A DNA stretch of 64,000 nt, taken from contig MERU01000002.1 of NCBI GenBank assembly GCA_001770725.1, positions 372,001 through 436,000 of the forward strand, written 5' to 3'. A program made the position numbers and the translations under genes. The DNA is from Burkholderiales bacterium RIFCSPHIGHO2_01_FULL_63_240 (GTDB lineage Bacteria; Pseudomonadota; Gammaproteobacteria; Burkholderiales; Burkholderiaceae_C). The notes under the pieces were generated by a model. That model ran no database searches and had not been told where the DNA came from. It worked only from the letters and a program-made list of their open reading frames with translations. Each line of letters begins with the position of its first letter. Position 1 is the stretch's first letter. Of this stretch, positions 41,379 through 52,052 are shown in pieces.

Positions 41379-41640
41379 TGTGTAGCTCCAGAGGTTGAGT
41401 CTTGAATCCGGCTGAAACCTCCGGTGGCGCTCAGGCCAGCGGGGGCACCTTGGAATGCCGGGATTCGCGTTTCACTCGTTGATTCGATTCGGCTGGCGAA
41501 CCAGCCGTGCAATGGCGCCCTCGCCACGCGGCCCCTTTTGCAAGGCCTTGTGTCTCAGGCGGATCCCCCGCCACCAACCGGCGCCGCAAGCCGCGCCACA
41601 AGGCGCAGCCCCTTCAGCACAGGGCGTTTTCGGGAAAACT
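41379..41640 (-). promoter_or_regulatory. Long rpsB leader, possible S2 autoregulation site
   Basis: If transcription starts at the -10 element at 41646-41651, the leader is about 260 bases and no open frame in it looks real. It holds stable hairpins, for example CGGCTGG / CCAGCCG with a TTCG loop (41490-41507). S2 is known to repress its own operon through the leader in enterobacteria. Homology of this leader to known S2 elements is untested. Confidence 0.45.
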
Positions 41641-41645
41641 CTGGG

Positions 41646-41654
41646 ATTCTAGCA
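41646..41654 (-). promoter_or_regulatory. Extended -10 promoter element for rpsB
   Basis: On the minus strand TGC-TAGAAT, an extended -10, 5 of 6 to consensus. TTCGGT 17 bases upstream is a weak -35 and falls in a small stem (41663-41680) that may also end rnr. Confidence 0.6.
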
Positions 41655-41688
41655 TGAAATTACCAGCCACCGAAAGCTGGCACGCCCA

Positions 41689-44112
41689 TCAGCGCTTGCC
41701 GCCGCCTTTGGCCCGGGCCGCTTTCTTGCCTGCGGCCTTGCCTCGGCCAGCGGCCGCTCCCGCCGCCCCGGCACTCGAGCGCGCCGCGCCCTTGCCAGAC
41801 GCAGGCGCCGCAGCGGCGTCGGCAGAACGAGAGCTGCCCTTGCCTGCCCCCTTGGTCGCCACCCGCGTCGCCCGGCGGGCATCGCGATCGCGATCGCGCA
41901 CCAGGGCCAGCTCGTCCTGGGCCGAGGCATCGCCCTCCCAGTCCACGGCCGCGGGCCTGGCGCTGGAGCGCTCCTCGCCACGACCGCGCCGGCGGTTGCC
42001 GGAGCCCGAGCGAGGCTGCTCGCCGCCCTCTTTCACCATCCGGAAATCGATCTTGCGGCTGTCCAGGTCGACCCGGCTGACCTGCACACGCACCCGCGTG
42101 CCGACGCCATATCGCACACCGCTGCGCTCACCGCGCAACTCCTGGCGCGCCTCGTCAAAACGGAAGTACTCACCGCCCAGTTCGGTGATGTGGATGAGGC
42201 CTTCCACATACAGGCCGTCGAGTTGCACGAACAACCCGAACGAGGTCGCCGCGCTGACGGTGCCACCGTACTCCTCGCCCAGGCGCTCGCGCATGAACAT
42301 GCACTTGAGCCAGGCTTCGACGTCGCGCGAGGCCTCGTCGGCCCGTCGCTCGTTGGCGCTGCAATGGATGCCGGCGGTCTCCCAGGCCGCGGCCTCGGCG
42401 GGCGGCAGCTTGATGCGAGCCGCCACCTTGGTCGGCGCCTTGGGCAAGCCCTTCTGAGGCTCACCCTTGCCACCCGGCTTGCGCTTGAAATTGCCCGTCG
42501 AGGACACCACGGGCGGCAGGATCAACTTGTAGCGAGCACTGCCGAGCAAGGCCTTGATGACGCGGTGCACCAGCAGGTCGGGGTAGCGGCGAATGGGGCT
42601 GGTGAAGTGGGTGTAAGCCTCGTATGCGAGGCCAAAGTGCCCGCTGTTCATCGGCGTGTAGATGGCCTGCTGCATCGAGCGCAACAGCATCGTGTGGATC
42701 TGCATCGCGTCGGGCCGCTCCTTCGTGGCCTGCGCGATGGCCTGGAACTCGCCCGGCGTGGGCTCTTCGCCGATGCCCAACCCCAGGCCCAGGGCCTTGA
42801 GGTAGTTGCGCAGGGTGCTGCGCTTTTCCGGCGTGGGGCCTTCGTGAACGCGGTACAGAGAGGGGTGCTTGCCGCGCATGATGAAGTCGGCCGAGCAGAC
42901 GTTGGCCGCCAGCATGCACTCCTCGATGAGGCGGTGAGCGTCGGTGCGCACGCGCGGCACGATGCGCGCGATGCGCCCGTTCTCGTCGCAGACAATCTGG
43001 GTCTCGGTGGTCTCGAAGTCCACCGCACCGCGGCTCGATCGGGACTTGAGCAATGCGCGGTACACCTCGTGCAGGTGCAGCAGGTGCGGCACGAGCGCGG
43101 AACGGCGCTGGGCCTCCGGGCCGCGCGTGTTGCCCAGGATGGTCGCCACCTCGGTGTAGGTCAGGCGCGCATGCGAGTTGATGACCGCAGGGAAGAACTG
43201 GTAGGCGTGCAGCTCGCCATCGGCCGTGACCAGCATGTCGCACACCATCGACAGCCGCTCGACCTCCGGGTTGAGCGAGCACAGGCCGTTGGAGAGCTTC
43301 TCCGGCAGCATCGGGATGACGCGGCGCGGGAAGTAGACCGAGGTGGCGCGCTCGTAGGCATCGCGATCCAGGGGCTCGTCGGGCTTGACGTAGTGGCTCA
43401 CGTCGGCGATGGCCACGATCAGGCGCCAGCCATTCGGGGTCTTGCCACGCCCGATCACGGCCGGCTCGCAATAGACGGCATCGTCGAAGTCGCGCGCGTC
43501 TTCGCCGTCAATGGTCACCAATGGAACGTCGGTCAGGTCGATGCGGCCCTTCTTGTCGACCGCCCTCACCTTCTCCGGCAGCTTGGCCGCCTGAGCCAGC
43601 ACATCGTCGCGGAAGCGGTGCGGCACCTCGTACTTGCGCACCGCGATCTCGATTTCCATGCCGGGGTCGTCGATGCCACCCAGCACCTCGACGACCCGCC
43701 CGACAGGCTGGGCCGTGAGCGAAGGCGCTTCGGTCAACTCCACCGACACCACCTGACCGGCCTCCGCGCCAGCCGTGGCCTTGGCCGGGATGAGGATGTC
43801 CTGACCGAAGCGGCGGTCCTCCGGCGCGACCAACCAGGCGCCACCCTCGTTCAGCAAGCGCCCGATGATCGGGGTCTTGCGACGCTCGACGATCTCGAGC
43901 ACCAGGCCTTCAGGGCGACCCTTCCGATCGAAACGGACCACCCGCACTTTCACGCGATCGCGGTGCAGCACCGAACGCATCTCCTGCGATGGAAGGTAGA
44001 TGCTCGATTCGCCGTCGTCGCTGACGACGAAGCCGTGACCATCGCGATGTCCCTGGACGGTCCCGATGATTTCACTCATCAGGCTCACAAATTGGGCGGG
44101 GGGTGTTGTCAT
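41689..44112 (-). CDS. rnr: Ribonuclease R
   Basis: The 807-residue processive 3'-5' exonuclease degrades structured RNA, including rRNA and messages on stalled ribosomes. N-terminal OB/cold-shock domains start at IIGTVQGHRDGHGFVVSDDG. The RNB catalytic core has TIDGEDARDFDDAVYCE with the metal-binding aspartates, then YFPRRVIPMLPEKLSNGLCS and HFTSPIRRYPDLLVHR. An S1 domain follows (GTVSAATSFGLFVQL). A Lys/Gly/Pro-rich insert separates RNB from S1, and the last 90 residues are a basic Lys/Arg/Ala/Gly tail. The start at 44112 gives MTTPPAQFVS; the frame to 44268 runs into the tRNA promoter and gene and is rejected. Confidence 0.95.
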   Translation of the reverse strand: MTTPPAQFVSLMSEIIGTVQGHRDGHGFVVSDDGESSIYLPSQEMRSVLHRDRVKVRVVRFDRKGRPEGLVLEIVERRKTPIIGRLLNEGGAWLVAPEDRRFGQDILIPAKATAGAEAGQVVSVELTEAPSLTAQPVGRVVEVLGGIDDPGMEIEIAVRKYEVPHRFRDDVLAQAAKLPEKVRAVDKKGRIDLTDVPLVTIDGEDARDFDDAVYCEPAVIGRGKTPNGWRLIVAIADVSHYVKPDEPLDRDAYERATSVYFPRRVIPMLPEKLSNGLCSLNPEVERLSMVCDMLVTADGELHAYQFFPAVINSHARLTYTEVATILGNTRGPEAQRRSALVPHLLHLHEVYRALLKSRSSRGAVDFETTETQIVCDENGRIARIVPRVRTDAHRLIEECMLAANVCSADFIMRGKHPSLYRVHEGPTPEKRSTLRNYLKALGLGLGIGEEPTPGEFQAIAQATKERPDAMQIHTMLLRSMQQAIYTPMNSGHFGLAYEAYTHFTSPIRRYPDLLVHRVIKALLGSARYKLILPPVVSSTGNFKRKPGGKGEPQKGLPKAPTKVAARIKLPPAEAAAWETAGIHCSANERRADEASRDVEAWLKCMFMRERLGEEYGGTVSAATSFGLFVQLDGLYVEGLIHITELGGEYFRFDEARQELRGERSGVRYGVGTRVRVQVSRVDLDSRKIDFRMVKEGGEQPRSGSGNRRRGRGEERSSARPAAVDWEGDASAQDELALVRDRDRDARRATRVATKGAGKGSSRSADAAAAPASGKGAARSSAGAAGAAAGRGKAAGKKAARAKGGGKR

Positions 44113-44135
44113 GCTTGAGATTTTGATGCTAGAAT
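44106..44135 (+). promoter_or_regulatory. Promoter of the first tRNA-Leu
   Basis: TTGTCA (44106-44111, 5 of 6) is followed after 18 bases by TAGAAT (44130-44135), preceded by TGC as an extended -10. The -35 covers the rnr start codon on the other strand. The palindrome AGAAT-CGA-ATTCT overlaps the -10. Confidence 0.7.
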
Positions 44136-44232
44136 CGAATTCTTCGCTGATTTGCAAAACAAATTTCTTCGAAGCGCTGCGAACCCGCCAAAGGCAAGCA
44201 GACGCGCTTAGAAGTCTTTGCAGGCAGCAAAC

Positions 44233-44329
<97 letters not shown>

Positions 44330-44341
<12 letters not shown>

Positions 44342-44366
44342 GTCGATGATCAAGCGGCTTTTTTCT
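44330..44366 (+). terminator. Terminator of tRNA-Leu copy 1
   Basis: The stem AAAAGCCGCTTG / CAAGCGGCTTTT with a 9-base loop is followed by more T. It starts 4 bases behind the CCA end. Confidence 0.9.
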
Positions 44367-44701
44367 TGCCCGGAACAGCCAAGGCACAGCGGGCGGCGCT
44401 GCATTGGGCTCGAGTCGATCCGTGCCGCAGCACGCCACACGCCTGATGGCGATGTCGCAAAGTCAGAACGCACCGCGCGGCGAACGCCACAACGACAGGC
44501 TCCACAACAGGTTCCGGGCATGCCCACACGTTACACCATCGGACACCTGTCCAACGCTGTCGCGGACAGGCGACAACAAAGCACTGCACCGAACGCTTGT
44601 GCACGAAACGACACAGCATTGGACCCAGCAGCTCAATCCATGCTAGACTATCGGTCTTGATTCGTTGAAGACGCCTTAGCGGGCCAGCGCAACAAATCAC
44701 A

Positions 44702-44709
<8 letters not shown>
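44367..44709. other. Spacer between tRNA-Leu copies
   Basis: The 343 bases between the copies carry no convincing gene. Short frames here have no ribosome site, no recognisable domain and unusual composition. Apart from the promoter-like element before copy 2 and an imperfect palindrome GGACA-CC-TGTCC near 44549, I see nothing in it. Confidence 0.6.
44619..44649 (+). promoter_or_regulatory. Promoter-like element of the second tRNA-Leu
   Basis: TTGGAC (44619-44624), 19-base spacer, TAGACT (44644-44649) with TGC in front. It is weaker than the promoter of copy 1, but again of extended -10 type. The promoter is not part of the 109-base repeat. Confidence 0.5.
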
Positions 44710-44798
<89 letters not shown>

Positions 44799-44810
<12 letters not shown>

Positions 44811-44832
44811 ATCTTCGATCAAGCGGCTTTTT
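44799..44832 (+). terminator. Terminator of tRNA-Leu copy 2
   Basis: The stem AAAAGCCGCTTGATC / GATCAAGCGGCTTTT with loop TTC is longer and tighter than that of copy 1 and is followed by TCAT. The loop side differs from copy 1. Confidence 0.9.
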
Positions 44833-44939
44833 CATTTGCCGCGCGCGCCCTGCTTTGCCGTCGCGACGCACTGCGAGCGAGTGCGATGCAACGTGCCTCA
44901 GCAGGTTCGCCAGGAGCCGCTAGCCGGTGCCGAGCCATG

Positions 44940-44963
44940 AAAAAAGGCGCCTGAGCGCCTTTT
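44940..44963 (-). terminator. Terminator behind the phosphoribosyltransferase gene
   Basis: On the minus strand, stem AAAAGGCGC / GCGCCTTTT with loop TCAG, then TT. It lies 46 bases behind the phosphoribosyltransferase stop, and ends the purA-side operon facing the tRNA genes. Confidence 0.8.
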
Positions 44964-45008
44964 CGTCGATGCATCCAGCGCGTGCGCCAGATCCCGCTCA
45001 GCCGGCCA

Positions 45009-45530
45009 TCAGCCTTGATGGCGCTTGCGGATGGCGTCCGGCCGCATCGTGTCATAGGCCTCGAAAGGCTGATGGATCCAGGGACTGGTGGGCAAGGTTT
45101 CGACGTGGTACTCAGGCGTGTACGAAGACACACCCTTGACCCAGATGACCGCGCTGCGCAGCTCTTCGATGGCAGGCATGGCGCGAAGGCGATCCACCAC
45201 GGCACGCAAGGTCACGCCCGAGTCGGCCAGATCATCGACCAGCAGCACGCGACCAGCCAATTGCCCCTTGGGCATGGTGATGTACTGGGCCATGTCCAGG
45301 CGGCCCTGCAGCGTGCCACCCTCGGCGCGATACGAGCTCGTCGACATGATGCCCAGGGGCTTGTCGAAGACGCGCGACAGCACATCGCCAGGGCGCAGCC
45401 CGCCGCGAGCCAGACACAGGATCTGATCGAACTCCCATCCCGAGTCGTGGACTTGCAAGGCGAGCTTTTCGATCAGGTGATGGTATTCATCCCAGGACAC
45501 GTACAGGTGCTTGCCATCGTCGGTGAGCAT
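45009..45530 (-). CDS. Phosphoribosyltransferase (xanthine/hypoxanthine type)
   Basis: The 173-residue type I PRTase has the PRPP-binding motif RVLLVDDLADSGVTL with DDLADSGVT at 99-107, and the upstream ARGGLRPGDVLSR loop that binds pyrophosphate. The sequence after it (SAVIWVKGVSSYTPEYHVET) resembles Gpt/xanthine-guanine PRTases. It would salvage a purine base from PRPP to the nucleotide. The adjacent purA (AMP synthesis from IMP) supports a purine role, but the base is not certain. The start at 45530 has AGAGGA; the frame to 45701 overlaps purA. Confidence 0.88.
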   Translation of the reverse strand: MLTDDGKHLYVSWDEYHHLIEKLALQVHDSGWEFDQILCLARGGLRPGDVLSRVFDKPLGIMSTSSYRAEGGTLQGRLDMAQYITMPKGQLAGRVLLVDDLADSGVTLRAVVDRLRAMPAIEELRSAVIWVKGVSSYTPEYHVETLPTSPWIHQPFEAYDTMRPDAIRKRHQG

Positions 45531-45591
45531 GTGATTCCTCTGCTTCAGAACTGCTGGTGATGCAAATGGGAACGGGGCAACGGTCGCTGCA

Positions 45592-46980
<1,389 letters not shown>

Positions 46981-48174
46981 TCAGAGAGGGCGCACCAGCC
47001 AACGTCCATCGACGAGCGCCAGTTCACGGTCGCACTCGAATTCCTGGACATCGTGTTCGTGTCCGGGCAGCACGCACACCACGGTGTGCCCCTGCCCGCG
47101 CAGGTCGCGAACGGCCTGGCGCAGCGCCGGGGCTTCACCCCAGGGCGCGCGGATGGCCATGCGCGTGGTGGCGGTCTGGCGACCGGCCAGGACATCGCCC
47201 AGGACCTTGAGGTCCAGGCTGAAGCCAACGGCGGGACGGCGGCGTCCGAAGACGGCGCCCACCTCGTCGTAGCGGCCGCCACGGACCAGGGCATCGGGGT
47301 GACCCATGCCATAGACCGCGAAGCGGGTACCGCTGTAGTAGGAGTAGCCACTGAGGTCCGACAAGTCGAAGCCGACCTGTACCTCGGGGCGCACGGCCCG
47401 CAGGTGCCCCGCCAGCCACGCCAAGTCGTCCAGGGCCGACGTGACCAGCTCGTGCGCAGGCAGCACCTCTCGGGCGCGCGACAGCACGGATTCGTCGCCA
47501 TAAAGGCGCGTGAGGGCCACCAGCACGGCCCCGGCCTGGCTTGAAGAGGCCAGGCGCCCCTGCTGAGCCAGCTGGCGCAGGGTGCCGACGTCCTTGCTGG
47601 ACAAGGCGGCGATCAGGGCGTCGCGCTCCGCGGCAGGCAGGTCGGCCACACCCAGGCCCGCGAGGACGCCATCGACGAGGCGCACATCGGCCAGGTCCAT
47701 CACGAGGTCCGTCAAGCCAGCGGCCTGGAGGCCATCGAGCGCCAACTCGGCCGCTTCGAGGTCCGCCTCGAGGCCGGCGTGTCCGTAGATTTCAGCGCCA
47801 AGCTGCAGCGGCTCACGGCTGGCGTGCGGGCTGGCAGGACGCGCGTGCAGCACCGGGCCGCAGTAGCACAGGCGGGTCACGCCCTGGCGGTTGAGCAGGT
47901 GAGCGTCGATGCGGGCGACCTGTGGCGTGGCGTCCGCGCGCACACCCAGCGAGCGACCGGAGAGTTGATCAACCAGCTTGAAGGTGCGCAGGTCCAACGC
48001 GTGGCCGGTGCCGGACAACAGCGAATCGAGGTGCTCCAGCAACGGCGGCATGACCAGCTCGAAGCCGTAGCCGCGCGCCACGTCGAGCCAGACGCGGCGC
48101 AGCTCTTCCAGACGTCGGGCCTGAGCAGGCAAGACGTCAGCAATGTGCTCTGGCAACAGCCAAGCAGACGACAT
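46981..48174 (-). CDS. hisZ: ATP phosphoribosyltransferase regulatory subunit HisZ
   Basis: This 397-residue HisRS-like paralogue activates the short HisG for histidine synthesis. It begins with [20 protein letters not shown] and carries class II aaRS-like motifs ([32 protein letters not shown], and [15 protein letters not shown]). It lacks the C-terminal anticodon domain of HisRS, and a true hisS is at 55708, so this is not a second tRNA synthetase. hisG is not in the window. hisZ next to purA and hflC is typical of Burkholderiales. Confidence 0.94.
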   Translation of the reverse strand: MSSAWLLPEHIADVLPAQARRLEELRRVWLDVARGYGFELVMPPLLEHLDSLLSGTGHALDLRTFKLVDQLSGRSLGVRADATPQVARIDAHLLNRQGVTRLCYCGPVLHARPASPHASREPLQLGAEIYGHAGLEADLEAAELALDGLQAAGLTDLVMDLADVRLVDGVLAGLGVADLPAAERDALIAALSSKDVGTLRQLAQQGRLASSSQAGAVLVALTRLYGDESVLSRAREVLPAHELVTSALDDLAWLAGHLRAVRPEVQVGFDLSDLSGYSYYSGTRFAVYGMGHPDALVRGGRYDEVGAVFGRRRPAVGFSLDLKVLGDVLAGRQTATTRMAIRAPWGEAPALRQAVRDLRGQGHTVVCVLPGHEHDVQEFECDRELALVDGRWLVRPL

Positions 48175-48243
48175 AGGGAAATGGGCGGGGGGTTAAAACA
48201 GAGATTCTACCGGGTGATCACGGCAGATTCGAGAATTCAGGGC

Positions 48244-48432
48244 TCAGAGCACCCACAAGATCACGAGTCCGAGCACCATGCTGCACAGCCCGAAGACCCG
48301 GATCTGGTGATCCGGCAGCTGCAGCATCTGCTCGAACAGGCGCCGCCAGGCGGCCGGGTTCAGGGCCGGCAGCAGGCCCTCGAACACCAGCACGAGGGCC
48401 ATCGCCATCCAGATGGCGTCAGACGCTGGCAT
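48244..48432 (-). CDS. DUF2065 small inner-membrane protein (YjeT-like)
   Basis: The 62-residue protein has two hydrophobic helices (about 8-25 and 45-62) and the family phrase LVFEGLLPALNPAAWRR. DUF2065 proteins such as YjeT lie between hflC and purA in many proteobacteria, exactly the place here. The function is unknown. It lies 33 bases behind hflC. Confidence 0.88.
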   Translation of the reverse strand: MPASDAIWMAMALVLVFEGLLPALNPAAWRRLFEQMLQLPDHQIRVFGLCSMVLGLVILWVL

Positions 48433-48465
48433 CCAGCATCAAGGCCGAGGCCCGAGTCGCAACGC

Positions 48466-49359
48466 TCACTTGCGCGCGGGCGCCGCAGCCCCCGCACCGG
48501 CCCCCCGCATGGCGCGGAAGAAGTCGCTGCTGGGGTCGACCACCATCACGTCCGACTTGCTGCGGAAGGTGGCGCGGTAAGCCTCCAGGCTGCGGTAGAA
48601 CTGGGCGAACTGCGGGTCGCGGCCAAAAGACTCGGCGTACAGGGCCGAAGCCTTGGCATCGCCCTCACCCTTGATCTTCTGGGCGTCGCGGTAGGCCTCG
48701 GCGACGATGATTTCGCGCTGGCGGTCGGCGTCGGCGCGGATCTTTTCGCCCTCGGCGCCACCGGTCGAACGCAGCTCGTTGGCCACGCGCTTGCGCTCCG
48801 ATTCCATGCGGCGGTAGACCGAGTCGGTGATCTGGGCCGAGAAGTCGACGCGCTTGATGCGCACGTCCACCACCTCGATGCCGAAGCTGCGGGCCTCATC
48901 GGCCAGGCGCTTGACCACGCCTTGCATGACCTTCTCGCGCTCGGCCGACAGCACGGCGCCCACGGTGCGCTTGGTGACCTCTTCGTTCAGGGCAGCTTGA
49001 ACCACCGGAGCGAGCTTGTTCTCGAGGTTACGAATGTCGACGCCGTTGTTGCGGATGAACTGCTTGGGGTCGGTGATGCGCCACTTCACCAGCCAGTCGA
49101 TGACCAGGCTTTTCTTTTCAGCGGTGAAGATGGGACGCGACTCGGGGCTGTCCAGGGTCTGGACGCGGCGGTCGAGGAAGACGACGTTCTGCAGAGGCGC
49201 CGGCAGCTTGGCCTTGAGGCCAGGCTCGCTGACGACTTCCTTGATTTCACCCAGGGCGTAGACGACGGCGAACTGGCGCTGGTCGACCACGAACAGCGTG
49301 GACGCGGCCAGGATGATGACGAGCAGGACGCCGATGAGGATGGAGCCGATGCGATTCAT
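48466..49359 (-). CDS. hflC: Protease modulator HflC
   Basis: The 297-residue SPFH/prohibitin-domain protein is anchored by one N-terminal helix (SILIGVLLVIILAASTLFVV). It has FVVDQRQFAVVYALGEIKEV at the domain start and a long Ala/Glu/Arg coiled coil (VANELRSTGGAEGEKIRADA). HflC with HflK forms a cage around FtsH at the periplasmic face of the membrane and limits its proteolysis. It is 30 bases behind hflK. Confidence 0.96.
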   Translation of the reverse strand: MNRIGSILIGVLLVIILAASTLFVVDQRQFAVVYALGEIKEVVSEPGLKAKLPAPLQNVVFLDRRVQTLDSPESRPIFTAEKKSLVIDWLVKWRITDPKQFIRNNGVDIRNLENKLAPVVQAALNEEVTKRTVGAVLSAEREKVMQGVVKRLADEARSFGIEVVDVRIKRVDFSAQITDSVYRRMESERKRVANELRSTGGAEGEKIRADADRQREIIVAEAYRDAQKIKGEGDAKASALYAESFGRDPQFAQFYRSLEAYRATFRSKSDVMVVDPSSDFFRAMRGAGAGAAAPARK

Positions 49360-49389
49360 GTCTGGTTCCTGATGAAGGGCGTGTGCGGG

Positions 49390-50592
49390 TCAGCGGCCGT
49401 CGCGGTCGCGGCTGCGGCCGCCGTCGCGGGAGCGCGGGTCCAGGGTGGCGTTGCCACTGGCCAGGGGCGCGGGCACATCGGTGGGCTGGCTCGCGGACGC
49501 GGCTGGCGCGGGGACGCCTGTGGGCGCGGCCCCTGGCGCGGTCGACTGGATCAGCTTGTCCAGCGGCAGGTACAGCAGGTTGGAGCCCTGGCGCGAGTCG
49601 ACCATGACCTTGGTCACGTTGCTGTAGACCTGCTGCATGGTGTCGATGTAGAGCCGGTCACGCGTGACCGCCGGGGCCTTCTGGTATTCCGTCAGCACGG
49701 CCTTGAAACGTTGCGCGTCACCCTCGGCCTGAGCCACCACGCGGGCGGAGTAACCGGCGGCTTCCTCGCGCAGGCGCGCAGCCGTGCCCTGTGCCTTGGG
49801 GATCACGTCGTTGGCGTAGGCCTGGCCTTCGTTCTTGAGGCGCTCGCGGTCGGCACCGGCCTTGAAGGCATCGTCGAAGGCCGCTTGCACCTGCTCGGGA
49901 GCCTGCACGCTCTGCACGTTGACGTTGGCGACCACGACGCCAGCCTTGAGCTTGTTGAGCTGGGCCTGGATGGACTTGACCAGGTCCGTGGCGATGGCAT
50001 CACGCTGCTCGTAGAGCACCGAGTCCATGGTGCTGTTGCCGACGATTTCGCGCACGGCGGATTCGGAAGCCTGCTGCACGGCCTCGTCGGGGCTGCGGTT
50101 CTCGAACAGGTACTGGCGAGCGTCGGACAGGCGGTACTGCACCGTGAAACGGATGTCGACGATGTTCTCGTCCCGCGTGAGCATGGACGAGTCGCGCAGA
50201 CCGGTGGCCTGCATGACGGAGTTGCTGCCGACGTCGATCGAGCGCAGCTGCGTCAGGTTGACGATTTCGTGGCTCTGGAAGGGGTAAGGCGCGCGCCACT
50301 GGAAGCCGGCGTCCACCGTGTGGCTGAAGCGCCCGAACGACATGACGACGGCCTGCTGGCCTTCCTGGACAATGAAAAAGCCGCTGCCCAGCCAGACCAG
50401 GGCCACCAGGCCGATGATCAGGCCCGCGCCGATGCCCGCGCCGGTCGGGTCGGGCGTGAAACCACCGCCGGAGCCACTGCTGTTGTTGTCACCGCCGCCA
50501 CCTTGGCCCGAGAACAGCCCGCTGAGCTTGCGGTTGAAGTCGCGCCAGAGTTCGTCGAGGTCAGGCGGGCCATCGTTGCGGTTGTTGTACAT
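49390..50592 (-). CDS. hflK: Protease modulator HflK
   Basis: The SPFH-domain partner of HflC. From the conservative start at 50592 it has 400 residues: MYNNRNDGPPDLDELWRDFN (conserved), a Gly/Asn-rich linker, a membrane helix (AGLIIGLVALVWLGSGFFIV), the SPFH domain, coiled coil and a Pro/Ala/Ser-rich tail ending SRDGGRSRDRDGR. The open frame continues upstream, and an ATG at 50754 overlaps the hflX stop as ATGA, which would add 54 residues. Neither start has a clear ribosome site, so the true N-terminus is open. Confidence 0.93.
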   Translation of the reverse strand: MYNNRNDGPPDLDELWRDFNRKLSGLFSGQGGGGDNNSSGSGGGFTPDPTGAGIGAGLIIGLVALVWLGSGFFIVQEGQQAVVMSFGRFSHTVDAGFQWRAPYPFQSHEIVNLTQLRSIDVGSNSVMQATGLRDSSMLTRDENIVDIRFTVQYRLSDARQYLFENRSPDEAVQQASESAVREIVGNSTMDSVLYEQRDAIATDLVKSIQAQLNKLKAGVVVANVNVQSVQAPEQVQAAFDDAFKAGADRERLKNEGQAYANDVIPKAQGTAARLREEAAGYSARVVAQAEGDAQRFKAVLTEYQKAPAVTRDRLYIDTMQQVYSNVTKVMVDSRQGSNLLYLPLDKLIQSTAPGAAPTGVPAPAASASQPTDVPAPLASGNATLDPRSRDGGRSRDRDGR

Positions 50593-50750
50593 GACGGACG
50601 GCGCCGGCCGGCCGCGCAGGATCCAGGCCGCGCGGCGCCCTGCCCCGCCCATGAATTCGAACACCGCGCCAGCGGCCACCGTCAGGCGGGCCGAAGCGGG
50701 AGAACCGGAGCGACTGGCGGGCGTTTGGCCCTCATCGATGGCATGCATGT

Positions 50751-52004
50751 TCATGTTCGGACTGATTGAAATGAAGGAGGTTCGTCGCCAGATGGCGGCA
50801 CCTCGTCGAGCGCATTGTGCATGTCGAATCGGGGATCGGACACCCGATGCCCGCCTGAATCGGCACTGAATTGACCGGTGGCGGCCTCGGCGAGCACCTC
50901 GCGCAACACGTCCAGGCCCTGCCCCTTGAGCGCGCTGACGAAAACCCGCACGCAACGGCGGCCGTCGGGCAGCTCGTAGAGGTCGCGCGCATGGCGCGGC
51001 TGCTGGTGCTCGGGCAAGGCGTCGCACTTGTTGAACACCAGCACCTGCGGCAGCTGACCTGCCCCGATGCTGTCCAGCACGCGCAACACCTCGTCGATCT
51101 GCTCGTGCAGCACGGGGCTGGCGGCGTCCACCACGTGCAGCAGCACGTCCGCTTCGGCGGCTTCCTGCAGCGTGGCCTCGAAGGATTCGACCAGGCTGTG
51201 CGGCAGGTCGCGGATGAAGCCGACGGTGTCGGACAGCGTGACGCTGCGCTGCGCCTGCGCCAGGAACATCTGGCGGGTGGTGGTGTCAAGCGTGGCGAAG
51301 AGCTGGTCGGCCGCGTAGGTGCCGGCCTTGGTCAGCGCATTGAACAGCGTGGACTTGCCTGCGTTGGTGTAGCCCACGAGCGAGACGCGGAAGGTCTCGG
51401 TGCGCTCGCGCGAGCGGCGCTGGGTGTTGCGCTGGCGCTTGACCTTGGTCAGCCGCTCCTTGAGCGACTTGATCTTCTGGTCGATCATGCGGCGGTCCAG
51501 CTCGATCTGGGTTTCGCCGGGGCCACCACGATGGCCCACGCCGCCACGCTGGCGCTCCAGGTGGCTCCAGCGGCGAACCAGGCGCGTCGAGAGGTATTGC
51601 AGCCGGGCGAGCTCGACCTGCAACTTGCCTTCGTGGCTGCGGGCGCGAGCGCCGAAAATCTCGAGGATGAGGCCCGTGCGGTCGAGCACCTCCACGCCCA
51701 GGTGGCGCTCAAGGTTGCGCTGCTGGGCTGGCGACAGGGCCTGATCGAAGATCACGCCGTGGGCCTGGTAGAGGGTGACGATGGATTTGATTTCGTCTGC
51801 CTTGCCCGAGCCGACAAAGAAGGCGGCATCGGGTGCACGGCGCTTGGCCGTGACTTTGGCGACAGGGACGTCCCCAGCCGACTCGGCCAGCAAGGCCAAC
51901 TCATCGAGCGTGGGGTCGAAGGCGTGTCCGGGACCGAAGTCCACCCCGACCAGGACGACACGGGGGTCGCCTGAGACGGGGATTTCAGGGGAAGGGGCTG
52001 GCAA
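50751..52004 (-). CDS. hflX: Ribosome-associated GTPase HflX
   Basis: The 417-residue GTPase splits stalled ribosomes and interacts with the 50S subunit. The N-terminal HflX domain includes FFVGSGKADEIKSIV and VIFDQALSPAQQRNLERHLG, then the glycine-rich RQRGGVGHRGGPGETQIELD. G motifs are GYTNAGKSTLFNALTKA (G1), DTVGFIRDLP (G3) and VLVFNKCDAL (G4). It lies between hfq and hflK in standard order. Confidence 0.96.
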   Translation of the reverse strand: MPAPSPEIPVSGDPRVVLVGVDFGPGHAFDPTLDELALLAESAGDVPVAKVTAKRRAPDAAFFVGSGKADEIKSIVTLYQAHGVIFDQALSPAQQRNLERHLGVEVLDRTGLILEIFGARARSHEGKLQVELARLQYLSTRLVRRWSHLERQRGGVGHRGGPGETQIELDRRMIDQKIKSLKERLTKVKRQRNTQRRSRERTETFRVSLVGYTNAGKSTLFNALTKAGTYAADQLFATLDTTTRQMFLAQAQRSVTLSDTVGFIRDLPHSLVESFEATLQEAAEADVLLHVVDAASPVLHEQIDEVLRVLDSIGAGQLPQVLVFNKCDALPEHQQPRHARDLYELPDGRRCVRVFVSALKGQGLDVLREVLAEAATGQFSADSGGHRVSDPRFDMHNALDEVPPSGDEPPSFQSVRT

Positions 52005-52052
52005 GTTCGGCGCTGGGAGGACCAGGACTCAGGCGGATGCGGCGAAAGCCGA

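Noticed and set aside
46981..48174. Second histidyl-tRNA synthetase
   Set aside because: It lacks the anticodon domain and motif 2 of HisRS and sits next to purA, as HisZ does. The real hisS is at 55708.
47779..50769. Long plus-strand frame across hisZ, hflC and hflK
   Set aside because: It spans several intergenic gaps of genuine minus-strand genes and has shadow-like composition.
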